Shown here: positions 9,860-22,354 of the stretch, piece by piece
Numbering within the stretch: the stretch's first letter is position 1
Layout of the letters: every line of letters begins with the position of its first letter
NCBI GenBank assembly: GCA_023105745.1
Contig: JALGQZ010000001.1
Span: 58,733,437 to 58,797,436, forward strand
Length of the DNA: 64,000 nucleotides
Direction of reading: 5' to 3'
DNA from: Austropuccinia psidii
Taxonomy: Eukaryota; Basidiomycota; Pucciniomycetes; Pucciniales; Sphaerophragmiaceae
Made by a program: the position numbers and the translations under genes
The notes under the pieces: model-generated
The model's database searches: none
What the model was told of the DNA's origin: nothing
Seen by the model: only the letters and a program-made list of their open reading frames with translations

Positions 9860-11687
9860 TGTGAGCCTTAGAGGTAACTTCATATACCCAAAAGACCACA
9901 AATACAAAATTAACATATAAATATAAATAAAAAGAAATTTATTTATATTATTAAAATAAAAATCAAAATATAAATATAAAATTATATTAAAAATAAAAAA
10001 TTAATTACAATTTAAAAATAAAAATACATTAAATTTTGTAAGTATAAAATTACATTTATACTTGAAAAAATTGAGTAAAAATGAAATTTTAACAAAATTG
10101 TGAAAAAATAAATAAAATTGGAAAAAAGTTAAATAAAAATTATTATAACTTTTTATCCAATAAATAAACACATAAAAATTATTTCACCATTGGATTCCTC
10201 ATAAAAAATCAGGTGGGGTCACCTCTGAGTGAAATTCTTGTAACTCAACTCTAAATAAGCTTAAATTAAGTTTTTAGTATTTTCAATACAAAAGTTGAAA
10301 ATCCTCAAAACTTTAATTTAATTCACACCACGTGTGGTGCTAACCATCAATTTTTGTGTTAAAATTGAGGTGTTGTGTTTAGTTTAGAAGTTATGAGGAA
10401 TTGAAGTATTTTCAATTGAATTTAATTGAAATGTCAAAATGTGCGCGTGTATTACATAAGTGAACTTTGATTTACATATGAGTTGTCAATTATTACTCTA
10501 TTGTACTGTACAATTCAATTGAATTAAATATGTAAATTATAAGTATAATTCATGATGAGGAATTAAAGGAAAAATAAATTGGAAAGATTAAATTTGGGGG
10601 GGAAAAGGAACTCCAGCTCTAAGGGGGAGCTAAACCCCCAAAATCCTTGCTGACAGGCGTGGGATGTCAAAATTCACGCAAAAGTTCATCACTTTTGGCC
10701 TGGAATTGAGTTACAGGGTCTGTGGACTCAATTGATGATGAGGTTTTGATACCAGCTGGGGTAGTTTTAGCTGTTGCCAAGAGGGTAAAACTACCCTTAA
10801 GATAAAACAATCATAGTAAAAACAGCTTTAACTGGTTTCTACGCCTCTGACACACATTCTGACGTGTTTTGAAGGCTCTAGGCCTGGTATTGCTATAGTA
10901 ATGGCTGATTTAAGGGTCTAAAATGGCTAAAAATGGGTTAAACCAGTCCTTTTTGGTCTAAACCAGGGTTCAATGATGCCATAATTGGCTTTTCTGTTGT
11001 CAGACTGTTTTTCACGACTGACAAGAGTAAATTTTACCTTTGGAGTAAGAGAATTGATGGCTATAAAAGAATGTCTTCTTTCCCCCACGTTTCTCTTCAT
11101 GTTAGAATCTTTTCCTTTTATTAATTAATTTAAACACTGTTAAACCAATCAATAAAAGATTCCAAACACCATTCTTAAATCATTTTAATCCTTTTAAACA
11201 CGTGAAAAAATTATTCTAATCATTGTTTGTAACTCTTATAATCATTTTTACCCTTGAACCACCCCAAAAGTGAATTAAAGCATCTTTCATCACTGTAAAA
11301 TTTGTCACTTTGTTTCCAAATTCACTCTGGTCACTTTTGGGTGTGTTTTCTCTTTAATATTCTTTTTAAAGACTTTTTTCTTTAATTAATTGCCTGCAGT
11401 TCTTTGCTCAATTAATTCCAATTGAAATTGCTCTTGAAGAAATTTCTTTTGTAGCCTTAAAATATCTCTTGTAGAGTATTTTTTGGATAAATTTTTATTG
11501 TTGGTAAAACAATAAATTTTTATAATATTATTGTTTTATACTAAGAAAGTTATAAAACATAAAATTGGTGTGTTTTCTCTTAAAAATAATATTATTTACT
11601 ATTTTTAATTGATTTTTACCTTATACAAATTTTGAGGACAGGAAAAGTACTTGATTTTTAATCAAAGTTTCATATCCACACCTTACA
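9860..11687 (+). repeat. family-C LTR, solo (1828 bp)
   Basis: It begins TGTGAGCCTTAGAGG and ends CACACCTTACA. It aligns over its whole length with 24559-26332, so this is an independently mobile unit, and the TG...CA ends mark an LTR. It has no coding. Flanks (GAAAA left, GGTAA right) do not form a duplication. B LTR lies on one side and copia RT on the other, so it probably marks a recombination or deletion junction. A/T-rich throughout. Confidence 0.8.
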
Positions 11688-12547
11688 GGTAAAAATACAA
11701 AGTACACAGGAAGGTATCAGCCTGGACCAATGACACTTTACTGAGGCTCTCTTGGAACAGTATGGGATGGAGGCGTGCGAGTCAATTGTAACGCCAATGA
11801 CACCAAATGAACACCTAATGCCGCCCACAGAAGACAAAATAGTGGCTTTTGGTAAACTAAAGGTAAATTACAGGAGGGCCATAGGAAGCATAAACTACCT
11901 CAGCACAGCAACAAGGCCTGAATTATCCTTTGCAGTCAGCACCTTATCACAATACCTGGGTCTGCCAAGAATCAAGTACTGGCAAGCATTTATGCATGTT
12001 CTTAAATACTTGAGGGGTCTGGAGACAGGGACCTTTATTACCCTTCAAAGGAAGAAAATGGCATCACTGCTTTCAGAAATGCTGACTGGGGGACTTGAAA
12101 GGTGACACAACATTCAACGACAGGCTATCTGGCCTGTTTTACAAGTGTTTGATCCTTTGGAAAGCACGAAAGCAACCGACTGTCTCCATCTCAATGGTGG
12201 AAGCAGAATATAAAGCTGGATGTGACCTGACTTCTGAGCTCCTGTGGTTCAGACAATGGTGTGAAGAAGAAAGGTTATTTTTTTTACAAATCCCATCCGT
12301 ATATTTTAAGACAATCAGAGCTTCATCAAGACAGCCAACAGAAACTGCAATATAAATAATAAACGTTTGAAACACATAGATATTCAACTGCACTTCATCA
12401 AGGAGGACATACAAGGAAATAATGTGCAATTACAATACATTCCCTCTGACCAGATGCTCGAAGATTTCTTGACAAAATCAGTAAACAAGATCACACTGGA
12501 AAACTCACTAAGCACATTTAACTTTTTGCGACTGGGTGTGGGGGGAA
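11688..12547 (+). pseudogene. copia-1, RT end and RNase H
   Basis: Coding resumes at the C-LTR boundary with IQSTQEGISLDQ, then LLEQYGMEACESIVTPM, YRRAIGSINYLSTATRPELSFAVSTLSQY and LKYLRG (copia RT C-terminus). RNase H follows: ADWG near 12081, STTGYLA, WKARKQPTVS, EAEYKAG. The last residues, YIPSDQMLEDFLTKSVNK, are the usual copia end. Frames change near 12090 and 12360, and stops are present. About 180 residues of RT core, including the YVDD region, are absent between 9438 and 11688. Confidence 0.87.
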
Positions 12548-12930
12548 TGTAGAAATATTGACCCAAAGAGGGTTAGGTGAGCTTAAACCTCAAACCCCGT
12601 GCAATTGCACAAAGAAATGAGAAAACTGATTACTAATTGAGTAACACTTACACAGACCAGTAAAGACATAAACACTGTCCAGCACATGCCCTCAAATAAA
12701 AACGGCGGTGCACAAATGACTGGAGTAGTGCTCTTAAAAGGGGGCCGAAATTTACTCTACAATGAAACTCATCAGATCTAGCTTCATCACTTTCTTTTGT
12801 CAAAAATTATTACTTACTTTCCTTTATTGTCTCTCTCTATTTGATTTATCATTCACTGCTACTGCTGGAATAATTGCATCTTCATATGCTTTTCAGTAAT
12901 TCTTATCAATTAAGCTGTAACCACCAACAG
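12548..12930 (+). repeat. copia-1 3' LTR (right end uncertain)
   Basis: A polypurine tract GGGGGGAA directly precedes TGTAGAAATATTG at 12548. The copia stop codon overlaps the LTR start, as often seen. No second copy is present, so the end near 12930 is a guess. Confidence 0.5.
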
Positions 12931-13679
12931 GTACGAGGCGTGTTTTACTCACTAACAAGTGAAGAAATGCTCTAAATAGATCATTTCTACTGCTATACTC
13001 GATTTCTTAAGATAACTGTTTTATCTCTGTATCCCACCTTTAAGGTACTCTCACTCTTGTTTGTTATAAACATAACTTGCATGTTAATGTATCCCACCTT
13101 CTTTAAGTTCATAAATATTAAAACAATGAATTATTTAAAATATAAGAAAAATCAATAGTACTGAAGAGTGAAGAACTAAAACTAATAATACTATACATGT
13201 ACGAGTACATGCTCTGTATAGACTTCTTCTACAACTAGAATGTGAAATAATTTTAGTTCTTTTTTAAATGACTAAATGAATTATGGTACAAACCTCTCAG
13301 CACCTCATCAATAATTCTAAATACTAAATATACATTTGAATCTTTGATGTATCAACAGTACACACTAAATATCAAGGTTAGTAAACAGACTATTCATATA
13401 TCCTTAGATGAACAAGGACAAACTACGGTTGGTCAAATGGAGGTGTATGGTAAATAATGAAAGAACTAAAATAATATATAATATGAGTTAATGATTAAGC
13501 GAGATTGTTCTCCTCTCTACCAATCAGGTTTTAACCTTTCTCTTATATGTTAAAATGTGCATTTAACCCCGTGGATACACCCATTAATATTATGAGTTAA
13601 TCCCTTAATTGTGAATGAATGATCATGTAGTACTAACACCCTTTTGGTTCTCTGCTCACAGATGTGGAGAGAATATTAT
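12931..13679. other. non-coding stretch, nothing identified
   Basis: AT-rich with no open frame of note. GTATCCCACCTT occurs twice (near 13030 and 13090). It may be the rest of a copia LTR or flank of copia-2. Confidence 0.4.
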
Positions 13680-16030
13680 TCTCAACAAGTATTAGGCATA
13701 AGAGTTGTGGCAACAGGTTTGCAATCAGCCATTTCATATAAGTGAACAAGAAATTCAGAAAAATGTTGCTGATCCAAAGTGATTACATCATTAAATTGAT
13801 TGACTTTGATGCCCAACATGTCATTAGAGGGCCTGATATCTTTTATGTCAAATTCAAAATCAATTTCTTCTTTTAAGACAATGACATCTCACCCAAAGAT
13901 GGCAATGTCATCTAACTGTACATAGAGGCAGGTGGCTTACTTGTCAGCTCTATGGAAGACACATGGATCAGAAACACAGGAGTGAAAACCAATCTTGACA
14001 AGCCAGGTCTTTAGAAATTCATACCAGGCTAGTGGTGCCTGCTTGAGGCCATAGATTTCCTTCCTTAGCTTCAGGTAATAGTGTCTGAAATCTATCTCTG
14101 GACCTTGAGGTCTTGATAGGTATATTTGTTCAACAAGGTAAGAATTCAGGAAGGCACTTTTAACATCTAAATGATGAAATTGGAGATCTTCTGAGGCTGA
14201 AAAAGCAATGAGAATTCAAAGAGAGTTTAGACAATGGTTTGGAGAGTAAGTCTTTTCAATTTTATCCCAGGGTCTTAGTAAATCCTTGGGAACAGATCTT
14301 TTCCTTGTACTAATTTTTTTCATTTAGCTGCTTATGCTTGATCTTGAATACCCATGCTTTACCCACTAGTTTGTACTTTTTACTGAAGTCAAAAATATCC
14401 CATTCATTGAGTGAAACCATTGAGGAGAATTTCTTTTCGATAGCATCAATCCACTTATTTCTGTCGATCAAGCCAAGAGAGGCATTGAAGGTACATGGGG
14501 ATACCCCAACACCAGTCACAAGGGAATTTACCTTCTAGAATATGCTAAGATTTTTAGATTTTTAATATCACTTGTCACCAGAGCTGATTGAAATGGTCCT
14601 ATGGCCTTTATTTTGACTTACTTTCTGGAGGTACTTCAGATACTAAATAAGGAACCTGCTCTTCCTCTTCCAAATAAGCTTCATCTGTTTCATAAAGTGT
14701 ATTACAACCAGAATAATTAAACACAAGCTGACTAGAATCTACTTTTTCAGACATCTGAGGTATGATTTCTTTAGTGAGGCAATTTTCTACTTTCTTGGCT
14801 GGGGCAGGTTCTCTTAGAATTCTTAGAAGCAAGGAAATTTATAACAGGATTATCATAAATGCATCAGAGAATAGCCAAATCCCTTCACAAAAGGGCATTA
14901 TGGTTACCCCATCAAATTTAGCTTTGTAACCATAATAATTGTACTATACATTTTAAATAGAGTTGATGAGCATCCTAGTAAACCTCATTGACTCTTATCC
15001 TTCCTTATATCTTAACACCATCAGGTTTGCTCCTCCCTATTGTTGTCATCACTTAGTTCACTTATAAGTCATTGAAATACCTTTTCATTAAGGTTAGTGC
15101 TACTAAAAATATTGAAAGTAATATTATCATTGACTTTTATCATTCCTTCTATCTGAATACCATCAGGTGTGCTCCTCCCTATTTTCTTAGTCACTTAATT
15201 CACTTAGAAGGAACTGAAATACCTTTTAATTCAGATAATTTTGTAGGTTCTTCCAGAATGATAGGACAAGGATTAGTGGTCCCATTTTCCTTGAGAAAAG
15301 GAAAGAAATTTCAATCAAACATCACAAGCTTGGTTGTGAGGATCTTCAAATATGAAATAAAAAAGAACAAAATAAGCAGTGTTTCCATCTTTTTAACAGA
15401 AAAAAATCCCTCACATCCAGTTTTGCTCAATTTACAAACCCACTGATTTTTAAGTACTGCAACAATTTCCCTAAATCCAAAGATATGCAGCCTTTGCATT
15501 TTTGAAGAAATACTGGTCCACAATGCTTAGGGAAACTTGTTGAACCTTGAGGCAGTAGGTAGAATATTGTAAAACATCGGGCAAGTAATAACTGCCTCTG
15601 CCCAGTACATTTTTGGGATATTTGAGGCTCCCATAATGTAAAAAGATTTCTCTAAGATAGTGTGGTTTTCTCTCTCAGAAAAACCATTTTTGTTGAGAAG
15701 AGCCTGGTCAAGGAAAGATGTGCTTAAACCCACAATCTCAAGAGATATAATTGAACCTTTCAATAAGAAACTTCCCACCACAATCTGATAACAGTCTTTT
15801 TAGTGTTCTGTCATGGTGATTCTCCATGCTCTTTTGCACTAAAAGCAATTGAGAAAAATAATCTGATTTGTGTTTAGAAATTGGAAATTCTTTAATGAAG
15901 TTTCTTGGTTTGCATTAGTGTGCAATTATTGAAAGCTTGACACAGAAGCTGGGGAGATTGGACCAACTAAATCTATATCAACAGAGTCCAAGGGTAGATT
16001 TGCATTATCAAAGTGATTACTAAGTGTTAG
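13680..16030 (-). pseudogene. copia-2, integrase to RT of a second Ty1/copia element
   Basis: Read on the minus strand: integrase Asp (VDIDLVGPIS, about 15970), second Asp (SDCGGKF, about 15780), Glu region (SERENHTILE, about 15680), then WAEAV. A linker follows at 14608-14832. RT begins at 14310-14519 (WIDAIEKKFSS, KAWVFKIKHKQ) and continues with LDVKSAFLNSYLVEQIY near 14160, IYGLKQAPLAWYEFL near 14040 and a DDIAIFG catalytic segment near 13905. The frame is interrupted many times. Gag, protease and RNase H are not seen. The right end is cut by repeat D. Confidence 0.85.
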
Positions 16031-17301
16031 TGTAGGAACTCCACTTGTGTGAATTTGAAATGAGGCTGTATCTGAAGGGGCAAGTCAAGGGTAGCTAGTT
16101 TTTAATTTAAAATAAGTTCTGTAACCAAGGGTGGCAAGGGTGTATTGGCTTCCCCTCCTAAAATAATGAAAAAAACCTTCCTTTGATGTAACAAACCAAC
16201 ACAAAATTATTAAGTGGCTTTAAAAATGCAGAAGACAAACTTTAGCAGTCCCAGATCAGACCTATTCAATATATAATAACAGATGGAAAGTCAGCAATAA
16301 GGTTAATTTTGAGATTTCAATGAAATAATTGTCTGTATAATTTTTATTTTGAGTGAAACTTAGGGGAGTGGCTTCTTCCTTGTGATAAACATTTGGTGAA
16401 ATGGATTATTTAAGTTGCTATGGAAAGCTTGATGGGTTTTGATAAAGGAATTTTTTTTAAGGTAAACTGATAATACAATTAAATAATTTTTTGAAGATTT
16501 TTATTTTTTAAGAGTAGTTCATAATGAGATAAAATTGTATTTGTTAAACTTAAGATTTGATATTATTTGATATTGAATATTTAAAAGTGTAATGAAAATT
16601 TAAGTCCTGATAAATTGGAGTTTTTACTGGATAAAATATTTTAATAGAGTGGTACCCCTAATATTGGGTACTGGATAACTTTCTTCTTTAAATCATAAGG
16701 TTTGACTGATCATAGCTACTGGGAAATCTTCAACACAACACTTACACTGAGATACACTACCTGTAAAGTAAACTCACTATGATGTACTGGAATACCTCTC
16801 AGGTGAGGGATCACTTATTACTGTGCTTAGAATATGCAGGTGATATAATGTGAATGGGGCAATTTTAAAATTTAGGGGGAGAGAGCCCCTCTATTTATAT
16901 CTTTTGGGAGCCCAGGGGGCCGTCCATGGGAGCTGTCTTTTTAGACTTTAATACCTCTGGATTCCATCATATGACCTTGTTTTTGGTGGTGAGCTTTGTT
17001 GCATGGGTCAGGTGATTTAAGGCTTGGTGATAATTTTACTTCTGCACAGCCTCCATTTATCACATGACTCTTTTTTTCTGGTGATCTGGTTATGGAATGA
17101 TATTCTTGGAGTTTCCTTGCATGCTTGAGGTAATTAAATGTTTTCTGGGAATTTTCTTTTGCACATCCTTTTTTTGTCACATGACATGCTTTTGGTGGGG
17201 GCAGTATCACATAATGGCCTTGAATTTTCCTTGCATATGTCATTTGTTTTAGGCTTGGAAGAAATGGCTGTGTAGTTTATGCAGATGTCATGGTTGTTTT
17301 T
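16031..17301 (-). repeat. repeat D copy 1, probable LTR in minus orientation
   Basis: It aligns with 30481-31760 from TGT.GGAACTCC onward. A perfect TATAAATAG lies on the minus strand, and upstream of it (16960-17260) are three degenerate direct repeats of about 94-117 bp, each opening with TCACATGA-like bases. The layout suits an LTR U3 with enhancer repeats. A 100-codon minus-strand open frame at 16941-17243 simply reads these repeats and is not conserved in the other copy. The right end is interrupted by a B LTR. Confidence 0.6.
16891..16899 (-). promoter_or_regulatory. TATA box of repeat D copy 1
   Basis: TATAAATAG followed by AGGGGCTCTCT on the minus strand. The same box and downstream bases occur at 31359-31367 in copy 2. 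Confidence 0.6.
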
Positions 17302-17845
17302 TGTCACAGCCACTATCAGGGGTAAAAGCATTCAACCTTAAAGACACTCAAACCCCACCAAACCAGAAATCCCATATGTGTATCAGTAATCAGTTTCAGA
17401 AATTATTCTTGCTGAAAAATGCATACAGTTTGGTTCATCAGTGCAGCCTGTCAACACTTGAACATGATGTACTCATTAAATACAGTTTTGGATTCACAAG
17501 TCTAAAATTTTATGATCACTCAACTTCACCACACCTTTTTGTACAGACCCTGTACATCCATACAGGGGATATATTATCAAAATAAATTCCAATAAAGATT
17601 ACTCTAAAGAAAATTCACTCTTTGGATCAGCGGTGGTGGAGTCTCATATATACCAGTCCATCTTTCTCCCCCTGGTGGGTTTTCTCCAGTTAATTAATAA
17701 ATTTGATTCATCATTTAATAAATATTCCTATTATTTATTTTAGAATATTAAATTTATTGGTTTTAAGCTGGTCTTTGCATTTCCTCATCTGTTCAGTGGA
17801 GCTTTGGTGTCAATATCCTTATTAACCCTTCTCTGTAAGATGTGC
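17302..17845 (+). repeat. family-B LTR, 3' truncated
   Basis: It starts TGTCACAGCCACTATCAGG, as at 27101, and runs in parallel with it (CATATATACCAG, CCAGTTAATTAAT, ATATCCTTATTAACCC). It ends before the GGGCCCCTGTGACA terminus and joins inverted F sequence. Confidence 0.75.
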
Positions 17846-18540
17846 CTATGAAGTTGTTCATAATATTCCTATTAATCAACAATAATATGACTGCTATCAT
17901 GAAACATGATAATGAAATTATTGTAACCACAATTTTAGTAATTAATTAATTAACCCTCTCTTTTACTTGTTATGCACTACTAGTGAAGATAACAGTAAAT
18001 AGTAATTGTCTACAAGAATCAATTGCAAGAAGTATTTAAATCATAAAACTTCTTTATCAAAATAATCAAATGATTTTGATATATGATTATCTTTTGCAAG
18101 AATAATTATAAATATAATTCTTGAAGAAAAGAAATACTAGAGAAAACCTTTAAGAATTAATAATAAATTACTCACTAATATTCATTGAACATTGGAGAGA
18201 GTATGGAAGAGAGATTTGGCAGATACATTGTGCATTTATGGGCTCAAAATTAATTTATGACAGTATTAAAACAATATATAGTTGATTTTCATGATTTAAC
18301 ATCTTTCTTGATTGATTCTGAAAGACTAATACACTTGAGAAAATTTCTGACTAATACTTAGTTGTTGGTAACAAAGATATAGTTGGATAATAAGATGATT
18401 TGGAAAAAATAGCAAGGGGAGGCCCCTTTTAAGTCAAAGACAGCTCACAGAGGCATGGCATGGAGCAAACTGAAAAACCAGTGAGTGAGAAAACAATAAT
18501 ACTTTTTGTATTATTGATTGCATCGTTTATTGTCACATAA
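17846..18540 (-). repeat. family-F LTR, inverted 3' part
   Basis: It aligns with the inverted F LTR at 57452-57815 and 59740-60060. A forward F copy begins at 18541. No coding. Confidence 0.65.
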
Positions 18541-19078
18541 TGTGAGCCTTGAGATATATGTAACATACCCAAATAGGCCACAACCATCTTCAAAAATAAA
18601 TTCTGAACTATGCATAACCCATAAGTCATGAATATATTAAAAATTCATCTTTTTTATTTCAGAAAAGATGAATAAACTTTTTCAAGTAAGTAGATCCATG
18701 GATTTAAGGCCAGATTTGGATTATACAAAAACATCCACTTAGGGTAGCTCCATAGAGTGAATAAGCTTAAATTAACCCTCAGAGGGGGTAATATGGAAAA
18801 TACTTCAACCTCAAATCATCAATACCACATAAAAGAATTGTGAAAATGTTTGTTTTTCTCAATTTCACACCTAAATAATGGAAATGTGAGAAATACCATG
18901 TTACATATACACTAAGAATAGTGTTATGCATGTTTGTGGCACTTAATATTATGGTATTCATACATACAGGTTTGGTACACCCATCAGGGATATCAGTCTT
19001 TAAGCCTTATTTTCTATTTTTGACGTCAAAATAGCTAAGGGGGACAAAAGACATCAAAGAGAGCCAGGGTACCCAGCT
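18541..19078 (+). repeat. family-F LTR, forward 5' part
   Basis: It begins TGTGAGCCTTGAG and aligns with 57816 onward. It carries a perfect TGACGTCA palindrome at 19021-19028 and the conserved ACAAAAGACATCAAAGAGAG block at 19041-19079, and breaks off right after that block. Confidence 0.75.
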
Positions 19079-19259
19079 TAGTGGAAGTTATGAGATTAAG
19101 TTGCATCTCCTGCTATGCCTCTCTGAGGATTCTACTTCCTGTTAAAAAGCATGTTGGCCATTATGTGAGAATCAAATGCTTGGTTTTTGTATTTCAGAGA
19201 ATTCACTGGAGAAATCAAGCAACTCACCACAAGAAGGACAAACCTGGGGAATTGTTTTA
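19079..19259. other. short unassigned spacer
   Basis: It does not match the other repeats in the window. A 73-codon frame starting at 19081 shows no recognisable motif and is not supported. Confidence 0.3.
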
Positions 19260-19497
19260 CTCTATTTTTCTCTTAATTTCTTTTCTTTCTTTACTTGTAT
19301 AATTTTTTTCTTTTTTTCTTTATAAAGCAACAGCATCCCCTCCCACATCATGTATTGAGAAGTCCCATTCTTTTTTTATTTTTAATTTTTAGTAGTTTTG
19401 AGAATGGGGATAAAATCCAAACCAAACACAAACAGGATAAAGGAAACTAGTCATGTCTGCCCAAGTCATCAAAAGCTCTCTGGAAGTCATTAATCAA

Positions 19498-20661
19498 TCA
19501 ATTATCATACAAGGAAAACTTTGCAGCCATCTCCTCAGAAGGAGTACCAGGAAGAGTCCTATCATTAGCATACGCAATCACCTGCCGACTATTTCTATCA
19601 ACTCTTCTGAATAACCTGGCCACAGCATCTGGGCCTTTATCAGCCACATTTGTATCCTCTCTGGTGCACAGATAGGGCAACATTCCCTTTTATGAAACAC
19701 TTGGGTGGCAGGAAACGGAAAAGGAAATTGGTCTTCTCTTTTTCTACTGGAACTGGCCACAGGTTGGAGTTGTTGGGAGGCTAATGTGGGGAAATTTCTG
19801 GGCTGAGGAATGGGTGATGGTCTCATTTTTGGAACCAAGGAAGGACTTGGTTAAAGAGGAGGAATGGTCAATGGAATGGTGGAAAGCGCTGGTTGGAAAT
19901 TTCTGGGGGTACTGGGTACTACTTTGCTTTGGAATATTTTGTCTGGAGGTTGAGAAGGGGAAGTACTGGATTGGTGTCTAGAAGAGTTAAGTACCACTTC
20001 AACTTCTTCACCATCCAGTTCATCACAAACTTCAGAATCAGGATTGGGTGGGGAAATGGCAATTTGTCTTATTGTTTTCACCACTCCTTCAGTATTTATC
20101 CTTGAGATGGGCACTTCTGAGATGGAATAGGTTTTCCTACCACCAACTGGGATGGGCCCTCCAACATTGTTCCACCTTTTCACCTCCCTCTTCTTAGAAC
20201 CAGTCACAAATACAAGATATCAGTACCAAAATCAAATCAAAAATATATCTATACTCCCAGTTAGAATATTCTGAAGTACCATCAGGAGTAGGGGCCTCAG
20301 AAACTGGGAGCTCTTTCCCAAAGGGGCCATCTTTCTTACTGCACAAGTATCTTCTGATGGTGGCAACTGGCAATACAGGGCAATAACATGCCTTCTTCCC
20401 AACAAAACAAAAAGGGCAATTTGGAGATTTTGGATTGAAATGTTGGAAGCACCCTTTTCCCTTCATCAAAAATTATGTACAAGCAGGATCAAGGACTTCA
20501 ACTGCTTTGTAGCCATCATCAGTTTTAGAAGGATCAAAGTGACCAGAAAAAGCCATTGACCAAGGCAAACCTAATAAACTGAGGATGCCAGAACCACAAA
20601 GAAAAGACATTGGCAGCACAGAAGGGGAAGATTCAAAGAGTTCAGTCAGTTTGGAGCTCAT
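19498..20661 (-). pseudogene. antisense Cys-rich ORF of family B, copy 1
   Basis: Read right to left, it starts MSSKLTELFESS at 20661, followed by FDPSKTDDGYKAVEVLDPAC. A Cys/His cluster follows (KGKGCFQHFNPKSPNCPFCFVGKKACYC), then SKKDGPFGKELPVSEAPTPDG, a probable intron site near 20200-20260, a Pro/Ser-rich region with acidic DELDGEEVEVV, and a helical tail VARLFRRVDRNSRQVIAYAND. Stops and frameshifts break it, and both intron splice sites are lost compared with copy 2. The cluster suggests zinc binding; function is unknown. I recall this protein type as a very abundant hypothetical in Austropuccinia. Confidence 0.6.
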
Positions 20662-21593
20662 GACTAAAGATTATGCAAGCAGAAGAATTCAAGGCGTCAG
20701 ATTATGAACATAGAGCCTGAAAAATAATCAAGGGTGTGGGGCCATAACTAATTTTATGGCCCCCTCAAGGTCCTCAAAGTGGGGCTCCAAGGCCCCCTTG
20801 GCCCCCAATCATCAATCCAGGACCTCCCTTCAACTGTGGGGCAGGTCATCTTGTTGATTGTCCTTGAGGCCTTTCAATGGGCCCAGGCAATGTAGGTGAA
20901 AATTGGCCCAAGGCCATTTTATTGGTTCCATGGACCCCCTGAAATGCCCAAACATTTGGGCCCAGGGGGACTCAAATAACCCCCATGGGCCATGCACCAT
21001 GGCCCATCAACCATAGAGACAATAAAATTAAACAAGCCCTAAATTGGCCAAAAATGGGCTTAGACCCAAACTTTTCAAGAATGGCCATAGATATGGAAAG
21101 GACCCAAAATGGGCCCAAAGGCCATTTGTGAGGCCATATATTCAAGGACAATGGGAACAAGACCCCTCCTTTGAATTATGAAAAGAATAAAATTGATGAA
21201 GGCAAGAAGGGGCTCAAAGATCAATTTAGCCAATTCTTCATGAGGTATATGTCATATACTCATTATTCATCAAATTTTAAGCAGAAGATCTTGGTGGTCT
21301 TTCTTTTGGGATATAAACCAAGGCTCAGGAATGAAAGGAAGATTTCTGATTGAAACCAAAGAAAAGCATAATTCAAAATTTGAAAAGGACTTACTCAAGA
21401 AAAAAAAGAAGGGGGGAAGACAAGTTGACCAAGGATACAATGATGAGAGAAGAGGATTTTCAGGATAATGGCCAAGAGGCAAAGAAACTTAAAAGAAAAA
21501 ATTTAGAAAAAAATGTGGGTATATTCAGGTGCTACTCAACAGTGGCAGGGTATTATGGTTTTCAGGAGCCCATGAGTTTCAAGAGGGGGATAA

Positions 21594-22354
21594 TGTAACA
21601 ACCACTAGTCAGGGGTAAGTGTATTAAGTCTTACACACACTCAAACAACTCAAATGATCAAATACACCATGTGTATAAGCAATCATTTTCAGAAAACTTC
21701 CTTGCTGAAGCATGCATACCGTCTGGTTAATCAATACAGCCTGTCAACTTCTGTACAGGTTGGAATTACCCAACACAGTTTGGATACACCATCCTGAAGC
21801 TGTATGATCACTCAATACCACCACACCTCTTGTACAGATCCAGCACAGCTGTACAGTACCTGTGTTGGAAAGATTGAATTCAATCATCAATTCCTCACAT
21901 TAAAACTCTCTTTCTGGATCACAGCTGGTGATTCTCACATATACTAGGCCCTCTTTCTCCCGTCTGGGAACTTTTCCCCAGTTGATTAATTTAGTTGATT
22001 TATCATTTTATGAATATTCTTACTCATATCTTTGGGTATTATCTTTATTAATTTTAAGTTATCATTTTCATTTTTCCTTTGCCTGTACAGTATGAGTTGT
22101 GGTGGCCATATCCTTATTAACTCCACTATTTCCTTCTGACAGGTTGAAACAGTGGAATTGGACTTGTTTGTGTTTGGTTCTTTTATGTATTACTCTTCTC
22201 ATTTGTTTCTGATTTTTCTTATATCTCTTTTATTATCAATTTCATCTTATTAAACTTGTGAGTGTATTCCATTTTACCATACCTTGAGCCCTCCATAAGT
22301 AAGTACCAGTTTACTCAGTGCCAGTCCCTCTTCACTTAGAAGAGCCCTGTGACA
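21594..22354 (+). repeat. family-B LTR shared by elements 1 and 2
   Basis: It starts TGTAACAACCACTAG after a purine tract and ends GAGCCCTGTGACA. It is the 3' LTR of element 1. What follows at 22355 is the B internal 5' sequence (TCTTTACTTTCTTTT), so it also stands as the 5' LTR of element 2. Confidence 0.75.

Larger units (their letters stand above)
19260..22354 (+). mobile_element. family-B element 1 (internal region plus LTR)
   Basis: The internal region 19260-21593 is followed by a purine tract (CAAGAGGGGGATAA) and an LTR at 21594-22354. No gag, protease, RT or integrase is seen in either strand; the only coding is an antisense gene. This fits a large non-autonomous LTR derivative that would depend on another element's enzymes. 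The 5' LTR is missing on the left. Part of the internal region (about 20750-21160) is dense in GGCC and GGGCC words. Confidence 0.65.

Noticed and set aside
16941..17243. 100-codon minus-strand frame in repeat D
   Set aside because: It reads through three direct repeats and is broken in the second copy.
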